Shown piece by piece: positions 1 through 9,608 of a stretch of DNA of 64,000 nt. Numbering within the stretch: position 1 is the first letter of the stretch; each line of letters opens with the position of its first letter. Origin of the DNA: Kofleriaceae bacterium (GTDB lineage Bacteria > Myxococcota_A > Polyangia > Haliangiales > Haliangiaceae); assembly GCA_020633495.1 (NCBI GenBank), contig JACKDR010000003.1, positions 124,001-188,000 on the forward strand, in the 5' to 3' direction. Position numbers and translations under genes: made by a program. The notes beneath the pieces are model-generated. The model had not been told where the DNA came from and searched no databases. It saw nothing but the letters and a program-made list of their open reading frames with translations.

Positions 1-216
1 ACGACCGACAACACGCCGGTGCAGACCACCGACGGGCCGGGCGCGACCCAGAGCCAGCCGATGCGCTACGAGCACCAGGCCGCCGGGCTCGGGCTGTACG
101 CGGGCAACGCGGTCAGCGAGAATGCGTACCGCGCCGAGCGCGCGCTGATCGGCGCCGGTGGCGGCAGCGGCGTCCAGCCCGGCGACGTCGGGATGGCCCA
201 CCGTGACTTCTACTGA
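1..216 (+). CDS. C-terminal end of an unidentified protein (5' truncated)
   Basis: The frame is open from the first base of the window to a TGA at 214-216, giving 71 residues of the C-terminus of a gene that begins outside the window. The peptide is glycine/alanine-rich, has no transmembrane segment, and ends in HRDFY. I do not recognise the family. The next gene starts eight bases downstream on the same strand, so the two may be co-transcribed. An internal GTG at 19 could be called as a start, but the open frame upstream favours truncation by the window edge. Confidence 0.45.
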   Translation, partial: TTDNTPVQTTDGPGATQSQPMRYEHQAAGLGLYAGNAVSENAYRAERALIGAGGGSGVQPGDVGMAHRDFY

Positions 217-223
217 GGCCCGC

Positions 224-931
224 GTGAACGACCTGCTGGTGAACGGACTGCTCGGCCTGGTGGCGGTGGTCGCCGCGTGCGACCCCGCGCCCAGGACCTC
301 GCGCGAGGCCAACCCGGCGCGAGAAGCCAAGACCAAGGGAGCTCCCATGAGCGAAGCGCACAGTGACGGCGGCGTGAACCCGGCGGCGCCGACGGTGGTC
401 GACGCCGCCAGCCCCACGACCAGCCCGGTGGCGATGGAGGTCGCGCTCTCGGTGACCGCCGGCGGGCGGCTGCACCTCGACTACACGGTCACCAACGGCT
501 CGGGGAGCCCGATCCTGCTGTGGGATCAGATCGTCACCACCAAGGACGGCAAGCTGATCGCGCTGCCCGACGCGGTGTCGACGTTGCCCGACGCGCAGGC
601 CGACACGGTGCGGTTCGTGCGCGGCCACGTCCTGCCGCACTCGCGGGTCAACTACGAGTACGTCCCCGGGGTCCGGCCGCTCGACGCCGGCGCCACGCTG
701 ACGGGCTCCGCCGAGGTCGATCTGCCGCTGAAGTCGTGGCTGGCCTACGGCGAGGTCCGGCCGCTGCCGGGGACGCCGACCCAGGCGGTCTTCGAGCTGC
801 AGTACTTCCCCGGCGATCACGCGACCACGCCGATGGCGCTCGCCGACGGCTCGACCCTGCCGAAGCCGGCGCAGCCGTGGTCCGCGGCGGTGACGCTGCG
901 GTCCGCGCCGCTGCCGATCCCGACCCGCTAG
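224..931 (+). CDS. Putative lipoprotein of unknown function
   Basis: 235 residues from a GTG at 224, which has a GAGG seven bases upstream. This start gives a hydrophobic leader ending VVAAC, a plausible lipobox, followed by a polar linker. An ATG at 347 has its own good Shine-Dalgarno (AAGGGAG) and would give a 194-residue soluble protein, so the start is uncertain. The body is rich in beta-strand and resembles an immunoglobulin-like domain, with LHLDYTVTNGSGSPI near the start and short strands through to APLPIPTR. I cannot name the family. It lies just after the truncated first gene and is followed by a strong hairpin at 974-1003. Confidence 0.6.
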   Translation: MNDLLVNGLLGLVAVVAACDPAPRTSREANPAREAKTKGAPMSEAHSDGGVNPAAPTVVDAASPTTSPVAMEVALSVTAGGRLHLDYTVTNGSGSPILLWDQIVTTKDGKLIALPDAVSTLPDAQADTVRFVRGHVLPHSRVNYEYVPGVRPLDAGATLTGSAEVDLPLKSWLAYGEVRPLPGTPTQAVFELQYFPGDHATTPMALADGSTLPKPAQPWSAAVTLRSAPLPIPTR

Positions 932-973
932 CGTCGCGCCGACGCGCCACGCGGCGCCCATGATGTCCGGAAG

Positions 974-1003
974 CCGGACCGTCCGGTCCGGCGGACGGTC
1001 CGG
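974..1003. terminator. Strong GC hairpin between two genes
   Basis: A perfect 11-bp inverted repeat, CCGGACCGTCC at 974-984 and GGACGGTCCGG at 993-1003, with an 8-base loop. It sits between the stop of the lipoprotein gene (931) and the lipase start (1022). No T-run follows, so a factor-independent terminator is only one reading. It could also be a 5' leader structure of the lipase gene. Confidence 0.45.
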
Positions 1004-1021
1004 TGCGCCGGACGTGGTACG

Positions 1022-2158
1022 GTGGGCGCGGTGCCGTCGCCGCAGCGCATCTACCTGATCCCGGGCTTCTTCGGCTTCGCCAACCTCGGCGACCTCAAGT
1101 ACTTCGCCCACGTCCGCGAGGAGCTGGGCGCGGTGCTGGCGCGGCGCGGCGTCGCCGCCGAGATCCACTACGTGCGCACGCTGCCCACCGCGTCGCTGCG
1201 GCGCCGCGCCGCCCAGCTCGCCGAGACGATCGCGGCGACCGCCACCGACGACGGCCCGCTGCACCTGGTCGGCCACTCGGCGGGCGGCGTCGACGCGCGC
1301 CTGTTCGCGTCGCCCGGCGTGTCGCTGCCGTGCCCGGTCGCGATCGAGCCGCTGGCGGCGCGGGTCCGCACCGTCGTGACGATCGCGTCGCCTCACCACG
1401 GCACGCCGCAGGTCACGACGATGACCAGCGTCGTCGGGCAGCGCCTGCTCCGGGTCCTGTCGATGCTGACTTTGCACGGCCTGCGGCTCGGCTCGGTGCC
1501 GCTGCCGGCGCTGGTCGCGCTGGCTGGCGCGCTGCCGCGCGCGACCCGGGCCCAGGGCCCGATCACCAGCATCCTCGACCAGATCTACCGCCAGCTGCTC
1601 CGCGACTTCGACGTCGATCGCCAGCGCGAGATCGAGGCCTTCTTCACGGCGGCCGGCGACAGCCCGGCGCTGCTGTCCCAGCTGTCGCCCGACGGCATGG
1701 ACCTGTTCAACGCCGCGACCGCGATCCGGCCGGGCACCCGCTACGGCGCGGTGATCGCGCGCGGCCGGCCGCCGGCGTGGCGGACCGCGCTCGACCTCGG
1801 CCTGTCGCCGTCCGCCCACGCCACCTACGCCCTCTACCGCGCCCTGTACGAGCTGGCGTCGACGATGCCGGCGGCGGCGCTGCCGCCGCTGGCGCCGGCG
1901 CAGCGGGCCGCGCTGACCGCCGCCTACGGCGACGTGCCGGACGCCACCGCCAACGACGCGATCGTGCCGACGCTGTCACAGGTCCACGGCGACGTCATCT
2001 ACGCGGCGTGGGCCGATCACCTCGACGTCATCGGGCACTTCACCGATCCGCGCACCGAGCCGCCGCACGTCGACTGGCTGGTGACCCGCAGCGGCTTCGA
2101 CCGACGCCGCTTCGACGCCCTGTGGCAGGCCGTCGGCGCCTACCTCGTCCCTGGCTGA
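1022..2158 (+). CDS. Lipase-like alpha/beta-hydrolase
   Basis: 378 residues; GTG start at 1022, with a second GTG three codons later also possible. It opens with a beta-strand IYLIPGFFGF typical of lipase folds, and carries the nucleophile elbow GHSAGG near residue 89, with the serine as the expected nucleophile. NDAIVPT near residue 307 and HLDVIGHF near 330 match the acid and histidine segments of triacylglycerol lipase/PGAP1-like hydrolases. There is no signal peptide, so it is probably cytoplasmic. The likely role is ester or lipid hydrolysis; the substrate is unknown. It is a single-gene unit, convergent with the TPR gene downstream. Confidence 0.75.
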   Translation: MGAVPSPQRIYLIPGFFGFANLGDLKYFAHVREELGAVLARRGVAAEIHYVRTLPTASLRRRAAQLAETIAATATDDGPLHLVGHSAGGVDARLFASPGVSLPCPVAIEPLAARVRTVVTIASPHHGTPQVTTMTSVVGQRLLRVLSMLTLHGLRLGSVPLPALVALAGALPRATRAQGPITSILDQIYRQLLRDFDVDRQREIEAFFTAAGDSPALLSQLSPDGMDLFNAATAIRPGTRYGAVIARGRPPAWRTALDLGLSPSAHATYALYRALYELASTMPAAALPPLAPAQRAALTAAYGDVPDATANDAIVPTLSQVHGDVIYAAWADHLDVIGHFTDPRTEPPHVDWLVTRSGFDRRRFDALWQAVGAYLVPG

Positions 2159-2204
2159 TCGACAGAGCGCGTGAGGATGGAACCTTCTCGCGCGCGGACC
2201 CGAG

Positions 2205-2220
2205 CCGGCGCGGGCGCCGG
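2205..2220. terminator. Short GC hairpin between convergent genes
   Basis: CCGGCGC at 2205-2211 pairs with GCGCCGG at 2214-2220 across a two-base loop. It lies between the convergent stops at 2158 and 2222. There is no U-tract; it is a candidate bidirectional terminator by position only. Confidence 0.3.
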
Positions 2221-2221
2221 G

Positions 2222-3564
2222 TCAGGACGCGACCGGGTCGGGCTTGCCGAACGCCTCGGTGATCAGCCGGATCGCGGTCGTGCGCAGGTCCGGGTACGCC
2301 GGCAGGTGCTCGCTGGTGCCCAGCGCCTTGTAGTCGCGGCCGCGCTGGACGCTGAGCACGAACGGCACGCCGCGCTCGCGGGCGTAGTCGCTGGTCTCGA
2401 TGCGCACGCACACCGCCGGGGTCTTGGCGGTGGCCGGGGCGCGGAACGCGTAGATCGCGTACGAGCGGGGATCGGGCGGCCGCAGGGTCAACGCCACCAT
2501 CACCGGGACGTCGGCGACCTCGAACTGATCGACGATGGCCTCGTCGGCGAGGCGGACCGCGGCGCTGGTGCTGGTCCGCCACAGCTCGCGCAAGAGCTCG
2601 GTGGTCGAGGCCGCGTCGTCGTGGTGGCCGAGCGCGTGCTGGGCCTGGATCACCTTCTTGACCAGGCCGAAGTCCCGGGCGTCGCGCTCGAGCGCGCGCT
2701 GCCAGCAGCGCAGCGCGTCGGCGTAGGCCTTGCGGTTGTAGTGGGCCTGGCCGGCGTTGTAGAGCGCGTCGACGTCGGCCGGGTCGGCGGCGGCCGCCGC
2801 CTCCCACGCGGCGATCGCGTCGACGTCGCGCCCCATGCGGGCCAGGGTCAGGCCGGCGCCGCGGTGGGCGTCGGCGAGCGCGGGGTCGAGCGCGATCGCG
2901 GCCTGGCACGCGGCGAGCGAGGCGTCGAGCTGGCCGAGGTCGCGCAGGATCCGGCCGCGCTGGACCTGGCCCGCGGCGGTCGGCGCGGCGGCGAGCGCGG
3001 CGTCGAGCTCGGCGAGCTCGGCGTCGAGCGCGGCGCGGATCGCGGCGGGTCGGGCGCCGGCGCGGCGGCCGCCGCCGGCGTCGCGACCGCGGCCTGGCGG
3101 GTCTGGACGTCCCACAGCTGCGACAGCGCCGCGACCTCGTCGCTCCAGTGCGGCCGCGCGGCGCGGAAGATCTCCTGCAGCCCGGCGGCGTGGCGTCGCA
3201 GCGGCGCCTCGGCGGCGCAGCGGGCGATCGCGACGGCGCCGTGCTCGAAGAACGCGTAGAAGCCGGCGAGCCGCCACTCGAGCACCTTGCCGTCGCCGCC
3301 GACCAGCTTGGTCTCGACGACGCGCAGCGGCCAGCCCGAGGTCGTCGTCGTCATCTCGTCGCGGACGACGTCGAGCCGCGCCGCGGCGGCGCCCGAGGTC
3401 AGGTTGCGCTGGACCCAGGCCTTCTGGTCGTCGGGGAGGATCTCGAGCCCGCTCCAGCGCAGCGACAGCTCGGGCTCGCCGGGCTCGCCGGGGATCGTGG
3501 CCATCGACAGGCCGCCGCGGTCGACGGCGGCCCAGGCGGGGGGAACGTTGAGCGTGAGGCGCAT
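2222..3564 (-). CDS. TPR-repeat protein, one apparent frameshift
   Basis: The N-terminal part reads from an ATG at 3564 and starts with MRLTLNVPPAWAAVD. Near 3050-3060 coding shifts to another frame that continues to 2222 as tetratricopeptide repeats, for example around QVQRGRILRDLGQLDASLAA and ALYNAGQAHYNRKAYADALR. Restoring one base in the GC-rich proline/alanine linker would fuse the frames into a protein of about 447 residues. The N-terminal domain resembles DcrB/DUF1795-like stress proteins and the C-terminal domain is a TPR scaffold. It lies 22 bases downstream of the 3587-4486 gene on the same strand, so they are probably an operon. Confidence 0.65.
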
Positions 3565-3586
3565 GGGAGGTCCTGGGCGGCGGGCG

Positions 3587-4486
3587 TCAGTCGAACCAGT
3601 GGCCGAACAGATCGACCGGCGGGGGCATCGTGCCGAAGCCGGCCTGGCTGCCGGGCTTGGGCACCGGCAGCGCCGAGCGGGCGACCGCCGACAGCAGCTC
3701 GCGGTGCTCGGCGACCCGCTCCAGCGCGGTGCTCTCGAGGCGCATCGCGTAGACGTAGGGCGCCGCGGTGAACGCGACCAGCTCGCAGTGCATCGGCACC
3801 TGCTTGCTGGCCAGCGTGCCCTGGAAGCTCCACCGCCGCCCCGACAGGCCGCCGACCGAGACCAGCGCCGACTCGTCGATCGCGCCCTCGCCGACCAGGC
3901 CGCGGTCGCGCTCGGCGGCCAGGAAGCGATCGAAGATCACGTCGGGCTCGTCGGTGCTGGGCTCGGCGGGATGGACCACGAGGTTGGTCTGGTTGCCGGG
4001 GAAGTCGGGCGGGTACCAGTTGGCGGTCAGGCCGCTGGGGATCACCGACCAGTCGGCGGGCGGCGTGTAGCGGTAGCGCCGCCGCCGCACGCCGAGCCGC
4101 AGCGACGTCCCGAGCAGCAGCTCGCGGCTGGTGGCCTCGAGCAGCGACGAGCGGTCGCGGACCGCGACCAGCGTGTCGATCGCCAGCGCGAACTCGTCGG
4201 CGAAGACCGCGCCGACGAAGCGCACCGCCGGCACGTCGTCACGCCGACCGACGACGCGCACCCACGCGCCGTGCTCGCCCTCGGTGGTGATCACCTCGGT
4301 GGCGTCGCGCAGCCCGGTGATCCGGAACGCCGGATCGCGCTCGACGACGTACGCGACGAGCTCCGACAGCCGGCGGACCGGCCGGATCCGCTCGTAGACG
4401 CGGATGCGGCCGCCGCCGCCGGGCGGATACAGCGTGACCAGGTGGGTGCCGTGGTGCAGCGTCCAGTGCGCGGGCGGAGTGATCAC
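3587..4486 (-). CDS. Conserved hypothetical protein, possible DcrB-like two-domain protein
   Basis: 299 residues from a GTG start. It appears to hold two related halves, each with a strand-rich pattern: an N-terminal PPAHWTLHHGTHLVTLYPPG and, near residue 140, TPPADWSVIPSGLTANWYPP. Such PPxxW openings are seen in DcrB/DUF1795-type proteins, so an internal duplication of that fold is likely but not proven. No signal peptide or membrane helix is visible. It lies directly upstream of the frameshifted TPR gene, whose N-terminus has a similar opening, which suggests a shared function. Confidence 0.55.
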   Translation of the reverse strand: MITPPAHWTLHHGTHLVTLYPPGGGGRIRVYERIRPVRRLSELVAYVVERDPAFRITGLRDATEVITTEGEHGAWVRVVGRRDDVPAVRFVGAVFADEFALAIDTLVAVRDRSSLLEATSRELLLGTSLRLGVRRRRYRYTPPADWSVIPSGLTANWYPPDFPGNQTNLVVHPAEPSTDEPDVIFDRFLAAERDRGLVGEGAIDESALVSVGGLSGRRWSFQGTLASKQVPMHCELVAFTAAPYVYAMRLESTALERVAEHRELLSAVARSALPVPKPGSQAGFGTMPPPVDLFGHWFD

Positions 4487-4521
4487 GCCCGGAACCTAGC
4501 ACGCGGTCGTCGCCGCCGAGG

Positions 4522-6429
4522 TCAGTTGACGACGATCTGCTTGAGGTCGAGGCCGCCGGCGAACAGGTACGAGACGGCGTCGGAGTAGCCCATCACGGTG
4601 ACGCCGCAGCCGGCGCTGCAGTGGATCGTGTGCTGGCCGGCGGCGACGGTGATGCGGCCGCCGCGGTAGGTGCCACCGAATGCCGCGAGTTGCCCGGTGA
4701 CGTCGTTGCCGTCGACCGTGACCGCGCCGGTCATCGTCGTCGACAGCGCGACGTAGTCGACGTCGTACTGGCTCGGCACCAGGATCGTGTAGTCCTCGCG
4801 GAACTGCTCGGTCGGGACCGCGACCGCCAGCGACGGGTCGCCGCTGCCGATCGAGGCGGTGCCGAGGAAGTCCTGCCAGATCGTCGACTCGAGGTACTGG
4901 CCGACCAGGATCGGCTCGGTCGAGGTGATCGCGGTGTCGGCGGTGATCTTGACCTCGCAGAACTGACCCGGGCCGAGGTTGCCGCAGTTGCCCGACACGG
5001 TCTGCGGCGCCGGCATGAACGTGACCGCGGTGCCGGCGGTCTGCGCCATGATCCGCAGGTGGTCGGCGTCGCTGTTGCGGGTGAACGACCGCGCCACCGC
5101 GAAGCTCTTCCCCCACGTCGAGGTCGGGAACATCATCTCCTCGATGTGGTCGGCGCAGCACGGCCCGTTGGGGTACTGGGCGTTGGGCGCCGGGGTCTGC
5201 TCGACGACGATCGCCTCGTGGCCGCCGAAGACGCCGATCGGCTTGGCGTCCGTGGTGCGGACCCGCGACCCGGTGAGGTCACCGTCGGCGATCGCCTCGA
5301 GGTTGAGGACGTCGAAGGCGTCGAGGGTGAACGTCGTCGGCGTACCGGCGGTGATCGCCGCGATCGCGCCGTTGGCGCGGGTGTTCGCCGACGGCGTGAC
5401 CTCGACCATCGTGCCGTCCTGGTAGGCGACGACGGTCAGGTACGAGTTGTAGTCGTTGGTGTCGGGGCGCCGGGTCAGGGTCGGCCAGCTCAGGACGTAG
5501 TAGTCGGTGTCCCAGGTGGTGGTCGGCAGCAGCAGCGAGCCGTCGTTGGAGAACACGCCGACGTTGTCGAGGGGGTTGAACTGGTAGGCGACGATCGGCG
5601 CGTCCGACGAGATGTGGTACGCGGCCTTGCCCTGCATCGACTGGTCGAGCGACTGGTCGGCGAAGCCCATCATCTGCGGGAACAGCGACTGGACCTGGCC
5701 GGCGGCGACCGAGACCTGCTGGGTCGTGCCGGTGGCGTTGGCGATCGTGACGTTCACCGCGAAGCTCTGCGGGTTCGACACCACCACCGCGAACGGCGAG
5801 TGGGCGGCGTCGAGCAGGCACACCGCGCTCGGCGGGTGCTGGCAGGTCATGCCGGTGGGGCAGGTGCTGTTGGCGTCGCACAGGCCGGCGGCGACGCCGT
5901 TGGCGGCGTCCCAGCACACGTCGATGTTGGTGGTCGAGAGCGAGCCCGGGACCTCGAAGGCGCAGCCGAGGAACGACGGGTTGATGACCTCGATCGCGTT
6001 GTCGAGGTCGACCGCGTAGTAGTCGCAGCCGAGGTAGCTCTTGCTCTCGGCGGCGTCGGCGCACAGATCGACGCAGGCGCCGCCCGAGCAGTGGGCGCCG
6101 CCGCTGCAGGTCTCCGACACCGTCGAGCCGGTGCCCTGCGGGTTGCACTGGTAGACCGAGTCGTCCATGCAGAACCGGGTGTCGTGCACGCACTGCACGC
6201 AGCCGAGGTCGTTGTCACACAGTGCCGGGCATTGCGCGGTGGTCGTCCACTGGCCGCCGTCGCACGACTGGAAGGTGTTGCCCGCGCACTGCGTGGCGCC
6301 GCTGGCGCACTCCATCGCGGCGTCGGGGCTGCCGTCGTCGTCGTTGTTCTGAGGATCGCCGCCGCAGGCGGCGAGCGCGACCAGGCACGCGGCGAGGATG
6401 GAGGCAGAGGCGAGGCGAGGACGTGACAT
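4522..6429 (-). CDS. IgGFc-binding-domain surface lipoprotein
   Basis: 635 residues from the ATG at 6429, chosen because AGGAG precedes it and it begins a lipoprotein signal with lipobox ALAAC; an upstream in-frame extension to 6600 is not needed. A DP/DD-rich linker follows, then a cysteine-rich stalk of CxxxTQC/CSGG-type repeats (residues about 35-120). A large domain comes after with PFAVVVSNPQSFAVNV and RNSDADHLRIMAQTAGTAV, matching the IgGFc-binding N-terminal domain found in many myxobacterial lipoproteins. It is probably anchored at the outer membrane; its ligand is unknown. It is transcribed divergently from the TetR regulator at 6708. Confidence 0.75.
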   Translation of the reverse strand: MSRPRLASASILAACLVALAACGGDPQNNDDDGSPDAAMECASGATQCAGNTFQSCDGGQWTTTAQCPALCDNDLGCVQCVHDTRFCMDDSVYQCNPQGTGSTVSETCSGGAHCSGGACVDLCADAAESKSYLGCDYYAVDLDNAIEVINPSFLGCAFEVPGSLSTTNIDVCWDAANGVAAGLCDANSTCPTGMTCQHPPSAVCLLDAAHSPFAVVVSNPQSFAVNVTIANATGTTQQVSVAAGQVQSLFPQMMGFADQSLDQSMQGKAAYHISSDAPIVAYQFNPLDNVGVFSNDGSLLLPTTTWDTDYYVLSWPTLTRRPDTNDYNSYLTVVAYQDGTMVEVTPSANTRANGAIAAITAGTPTTFTLDAFDVLNLEAIADGDLTGSRVRTTDAKPIGVFGGHEAIVVEQTPAPNAQYPNGPCCADHIEEMMFPTSTWGKSFAVARSFTRNSDADHLRIMAQTAGTAVTFMPAPQTVSGNCGNLGPGQFCEVKITADTAITSTEPILVGQYLESTIWQDFLGTASIGSGDPSLAVAVPTEQFREDYTILVPSQYDVDYVALSTTMTGAVTVDGNDVTGQLAAFGGTYRGGRITVAAGQHTIHCSAGCGVTVMGYSDAVSYLFAGGLDLKQIVVN

Positions 6430-6599
6430 CGCGGACTCCTGGCGTACGAGTGGCTTCCGGGCTCCCGCGCGCGACGCTAGCACGCTGACCCGTGGGCCAG
6501 CCGGGCCCCCGGCGGCGCCCCCCGCTGACCTCCGCTGTCCTGCCTGAGAGGGTGGGTTGGCGCACCAAGTTGACGGTGATTCCAACGGGAGTGACCCCA

Positions 6600-6677
6600 T
6601 TTCATGAAACTATTTTCACTTTGTTTCTTAATGAAAATCATAGGATTAACGTTCAACTCGGCGAGTCATTCTTGACT
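6600..6677. promoter_or_regulatory. Inverted repeats in an AT-rich divergent intergenic region (candidate operators)
   Basis: The stretch at about 6555-6705 is strikingly AT-rich for this genome. It holds three dyads: a perfect palindrome TTTCATGAAA (6600-6609); ATTTTCA (6612-6618) with TGAAAAT (6632-6638); and AGTCA (6664-6668) with TGACT (6673-6677). The last dyad overlaps the candidate -35 of the TetR gene. TetR-family proteins commonly bind such dyads in divergent promoters, so autoregulation and control of the neighbouring lipoprotein gene are plausible. This is inference from position. Confidence 0.4.
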
Positions 6678-6702
6678 TGTTTTGACGGAATGACCAATTA
6701 AT
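6672..6702 (+). promoter_or_regulatory. Candidate promoter of the TetR gene
   Basis: TTGACT (6672-6677) as -35 and ATTAAT (6697-6702) as -10, with a 19-base spacer, which is long. The -10 ends six bases before the ATG at 6708, so any transcript would have almost no leader. Only a GGGG precedes the start codon. Confidence 0.3.
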
Positions 6703-6707
6703 GGGGC

Positions 6708-7397
6708 ATGGCGAGACGGCCCCGAGCCAAGACCGATGACGGCCACGACCGTCAGCGCGACGCCGAGCGGACCAAGGCCCGCATCGTCCGCGCCGCCACG
6801 GATCTGTTCATGGCGCTCGGGCCCAGCGGCGCCAGCCTCGACGACGTCTCGCGCAAGGCCGGGGTCGCGCGCGGCCTCATCTACCACTACTTCAAGACCA
6901 AGGAGGCGCTGTTCGAGCAGGTCCTGGCCCGGCCGCTGGCCGAGCTGCTCGAGCAGCACCTGGCGTTCCTCGAGACCCGCAGCCTCGACGTCGATGGCCT
7001 GCGCCAGGGCACCGAGGCGTTCTTCCGGTTCCTCGGTCGCCACCCCGAGCTGGTCCGCCTGGTCGGCTGGACCATGGCGATGCGCCGCTTCGCCGGCGAC
7101 GTCGCCCAGCTCGAGGTCACCCGCGCCCTGTTCGCCCGCATGGTTCGCCGGGTCGAGGACGCCAAGGCCGCGGGCGGCCTGCGCGCCGACCTCGATCCGC
7201 GCCACCTGCTGGTGACGATCCTCGACCTGTGCGTCGCGTGGCACCTCGGCCGCGACGAGTGGTGCGCCAAGCTGGCCTGGCAGGACCGCGACCTCGGCGA
7301 GCTCGACGAGGAGCGGCTCGCCTCGATCCTCGACTTCGTGAGCCGTGCCGCCGCGCCGTCCCCGGCGCCGCCGGCTCCCACGCCTACCGCCGCGTAG
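6708..7397 (+). CDS. TetR-family transcriptional regulator
   Basis: 229 residues. The N-terminal helix-turn-helix spans about residues 20-68, with RIVRAATDLFMALGPSGASL, the recognition-helix region SRKAGVARGLIYHYFKTKEA and the usual YHYF motif. The C-terminal two-thirds is a helical ligand-binding/dimerisation domain, and a Pro/Ala tail ends the protein. It probably represses its own promoter and perhaps the divergent IgGFc lipoprotein or the lipoprotein gene 38 bases downstream. The ligand cannot be inferred. Confidence 0.85.
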   Translation: MARRPRAKTDDGHDRQRDAERTKARIVRAATDLFMALGPSGASLDDVSRKAGVARGLIYHYFKTKEALFEQVLARPLAELLEQHLAFLETRSLDVDGLRQGTEAFFRFLGRHPELVRLVGWTMAMRRFAGDVAQLEVTRALFARMVRRVEDAKAAGGLRADLDPRHLLVTILDLCVAWHLGRDEWCAKLAWQDRDLGELDEERLASILDFVSRAAAPSPAPPAPTPTAA

Positions 7398-7435
7398 GCC
7401 CCCCGATTTCACTCCGCCTGAACAAGGAGACCCCC

Positions 7436-8098
7436 ATGAACATCAAGCTCCCCCTCTCGCTCTTCGGTGCGGCCCTGCTGGCCTCCGGCGTCGGCGCCTG
7501 CGCGTTCGACGAGGCCGGCGTCACCGACCAGCCCGAGGTCGAGGCCCGGCTGCACGGCCGCGTCTTCCTCGACCTGGCGCCGACCAGCCACGTCGGCGTG
7601 GTCGCGACCGACGCCGACGGCGAGGTCATGCCGTACGTCGAGCCCCAGGTCGTCGGCGGCCGCGCGGTCCTGCGCACCACTGACGACGGCTGGCTGCTGG
7701 TCGAGGACCTCGAGGTCCAGCTCGCCGACGTGCGCATCCCGCCCGGCGAGCTCGGCCCCGACGCGGTCGACCTCACCGACGTCGAGCTGCGCCTCGGCAC
7801 CCAGCTCGCGGCCGAGCCGTACTACAGCGGCGACGGCCGCGCCGCCTGGGGCGCCGGCGACGCCGACCTGCTCCTCGACTGGTCGCTGGTGACCTCGGAG
7901 GACGGCGGCGCCTGGCCGCTCGCGACCCAGAAGATGGGCGCGATGGACTTCACGGTCGCGGTCGTCCTCGACGACGACGGCAACCTGAGCGCCCAGGTCG
8001 ACACCGGCCGCTCGGGCGAGGTGCACCGGCTCAACGGCCTGGTAACCTTCTCCGACCTGTCGGTCGCCGTCGACGCCGTGACCCCCACCGTCGACTGA
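7436..8098 (+). CDS. Putative lipoprotein of unknown function
   Basis: 220 residues from the ATG at 7436, preceded by a strong AAGGAG. A signal peptide MNIKLPLSLFGAALLAS leads to the lipobox GVGAC. The mature protein is acidic and strand-rich, with segments such as GRVFLDLAPTSHVGVVATD and LDWSLVTSEDGGAWPL. It has no recognised domain. It lies 38 bases after the TetR stop, so it is probably a co-transcribed target or partner. A terminator hairpin follows. Confidence 0.65.
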   Translation: MNIKLPLSLFGAALLASGVGACAFDEAGVTDQPEVEARLHGRVFLDLAPTSHVGVVATDADGEVMPYVEPQVVGGRAVLRTTDDGWLLVEDLEVQLADVRIPPGELGPDAVDLTDVELRLGTQLAAEPYYSGDGRAAWGAGDADLLLDWSLVTSEDGGAWPLATQKMGAMDFTVAVVLDDDGNLSAQVDTGRSGEVHRLNGLVTFSDLSVAVDAVTPTVD

Positions 8099-8103
8099 GG
8101 TTC

Positions 8104-8189
8104 GCCGCCGCCGTCTGCGCACACGGCTCCCCTCCGACCGCTGCGAGCAGCAACTGACAGCGGACGTGCGCGGGCGGCGGCGGCCTTTT
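8104..8189 (+). terminator. Rho-independent-type terminator with long imperfect stem
   Basis: The left arm 8104-8122 (starting GCCGCCGCCG) pairs with the right arm 8166-8184 (ending GGCGGCGGCGGC) with two mismatches, and TTTT follows at 8186-8189. The 43-base loop holds a smaller nested dyad around 8135-8162. It lies between convergent genes (stops 8098 and 8204) and would end transcription from the TetR side. Confidence 0.6.
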
Positions 8190-8203
8190 CGTCGCCGCGC
8201 CGG

Positions 8204-9601
<1,398 letters not shown>

Positions 9602-9608
9602 GTTTCGC

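Noticed and set aside
113..1819. Open frame of 568 codons on the minus strand over the first two genes
   Set aside because: Arg-rich antisense noise; the plus-strand lipoprotein and lipase have signal and catalytic motifs.
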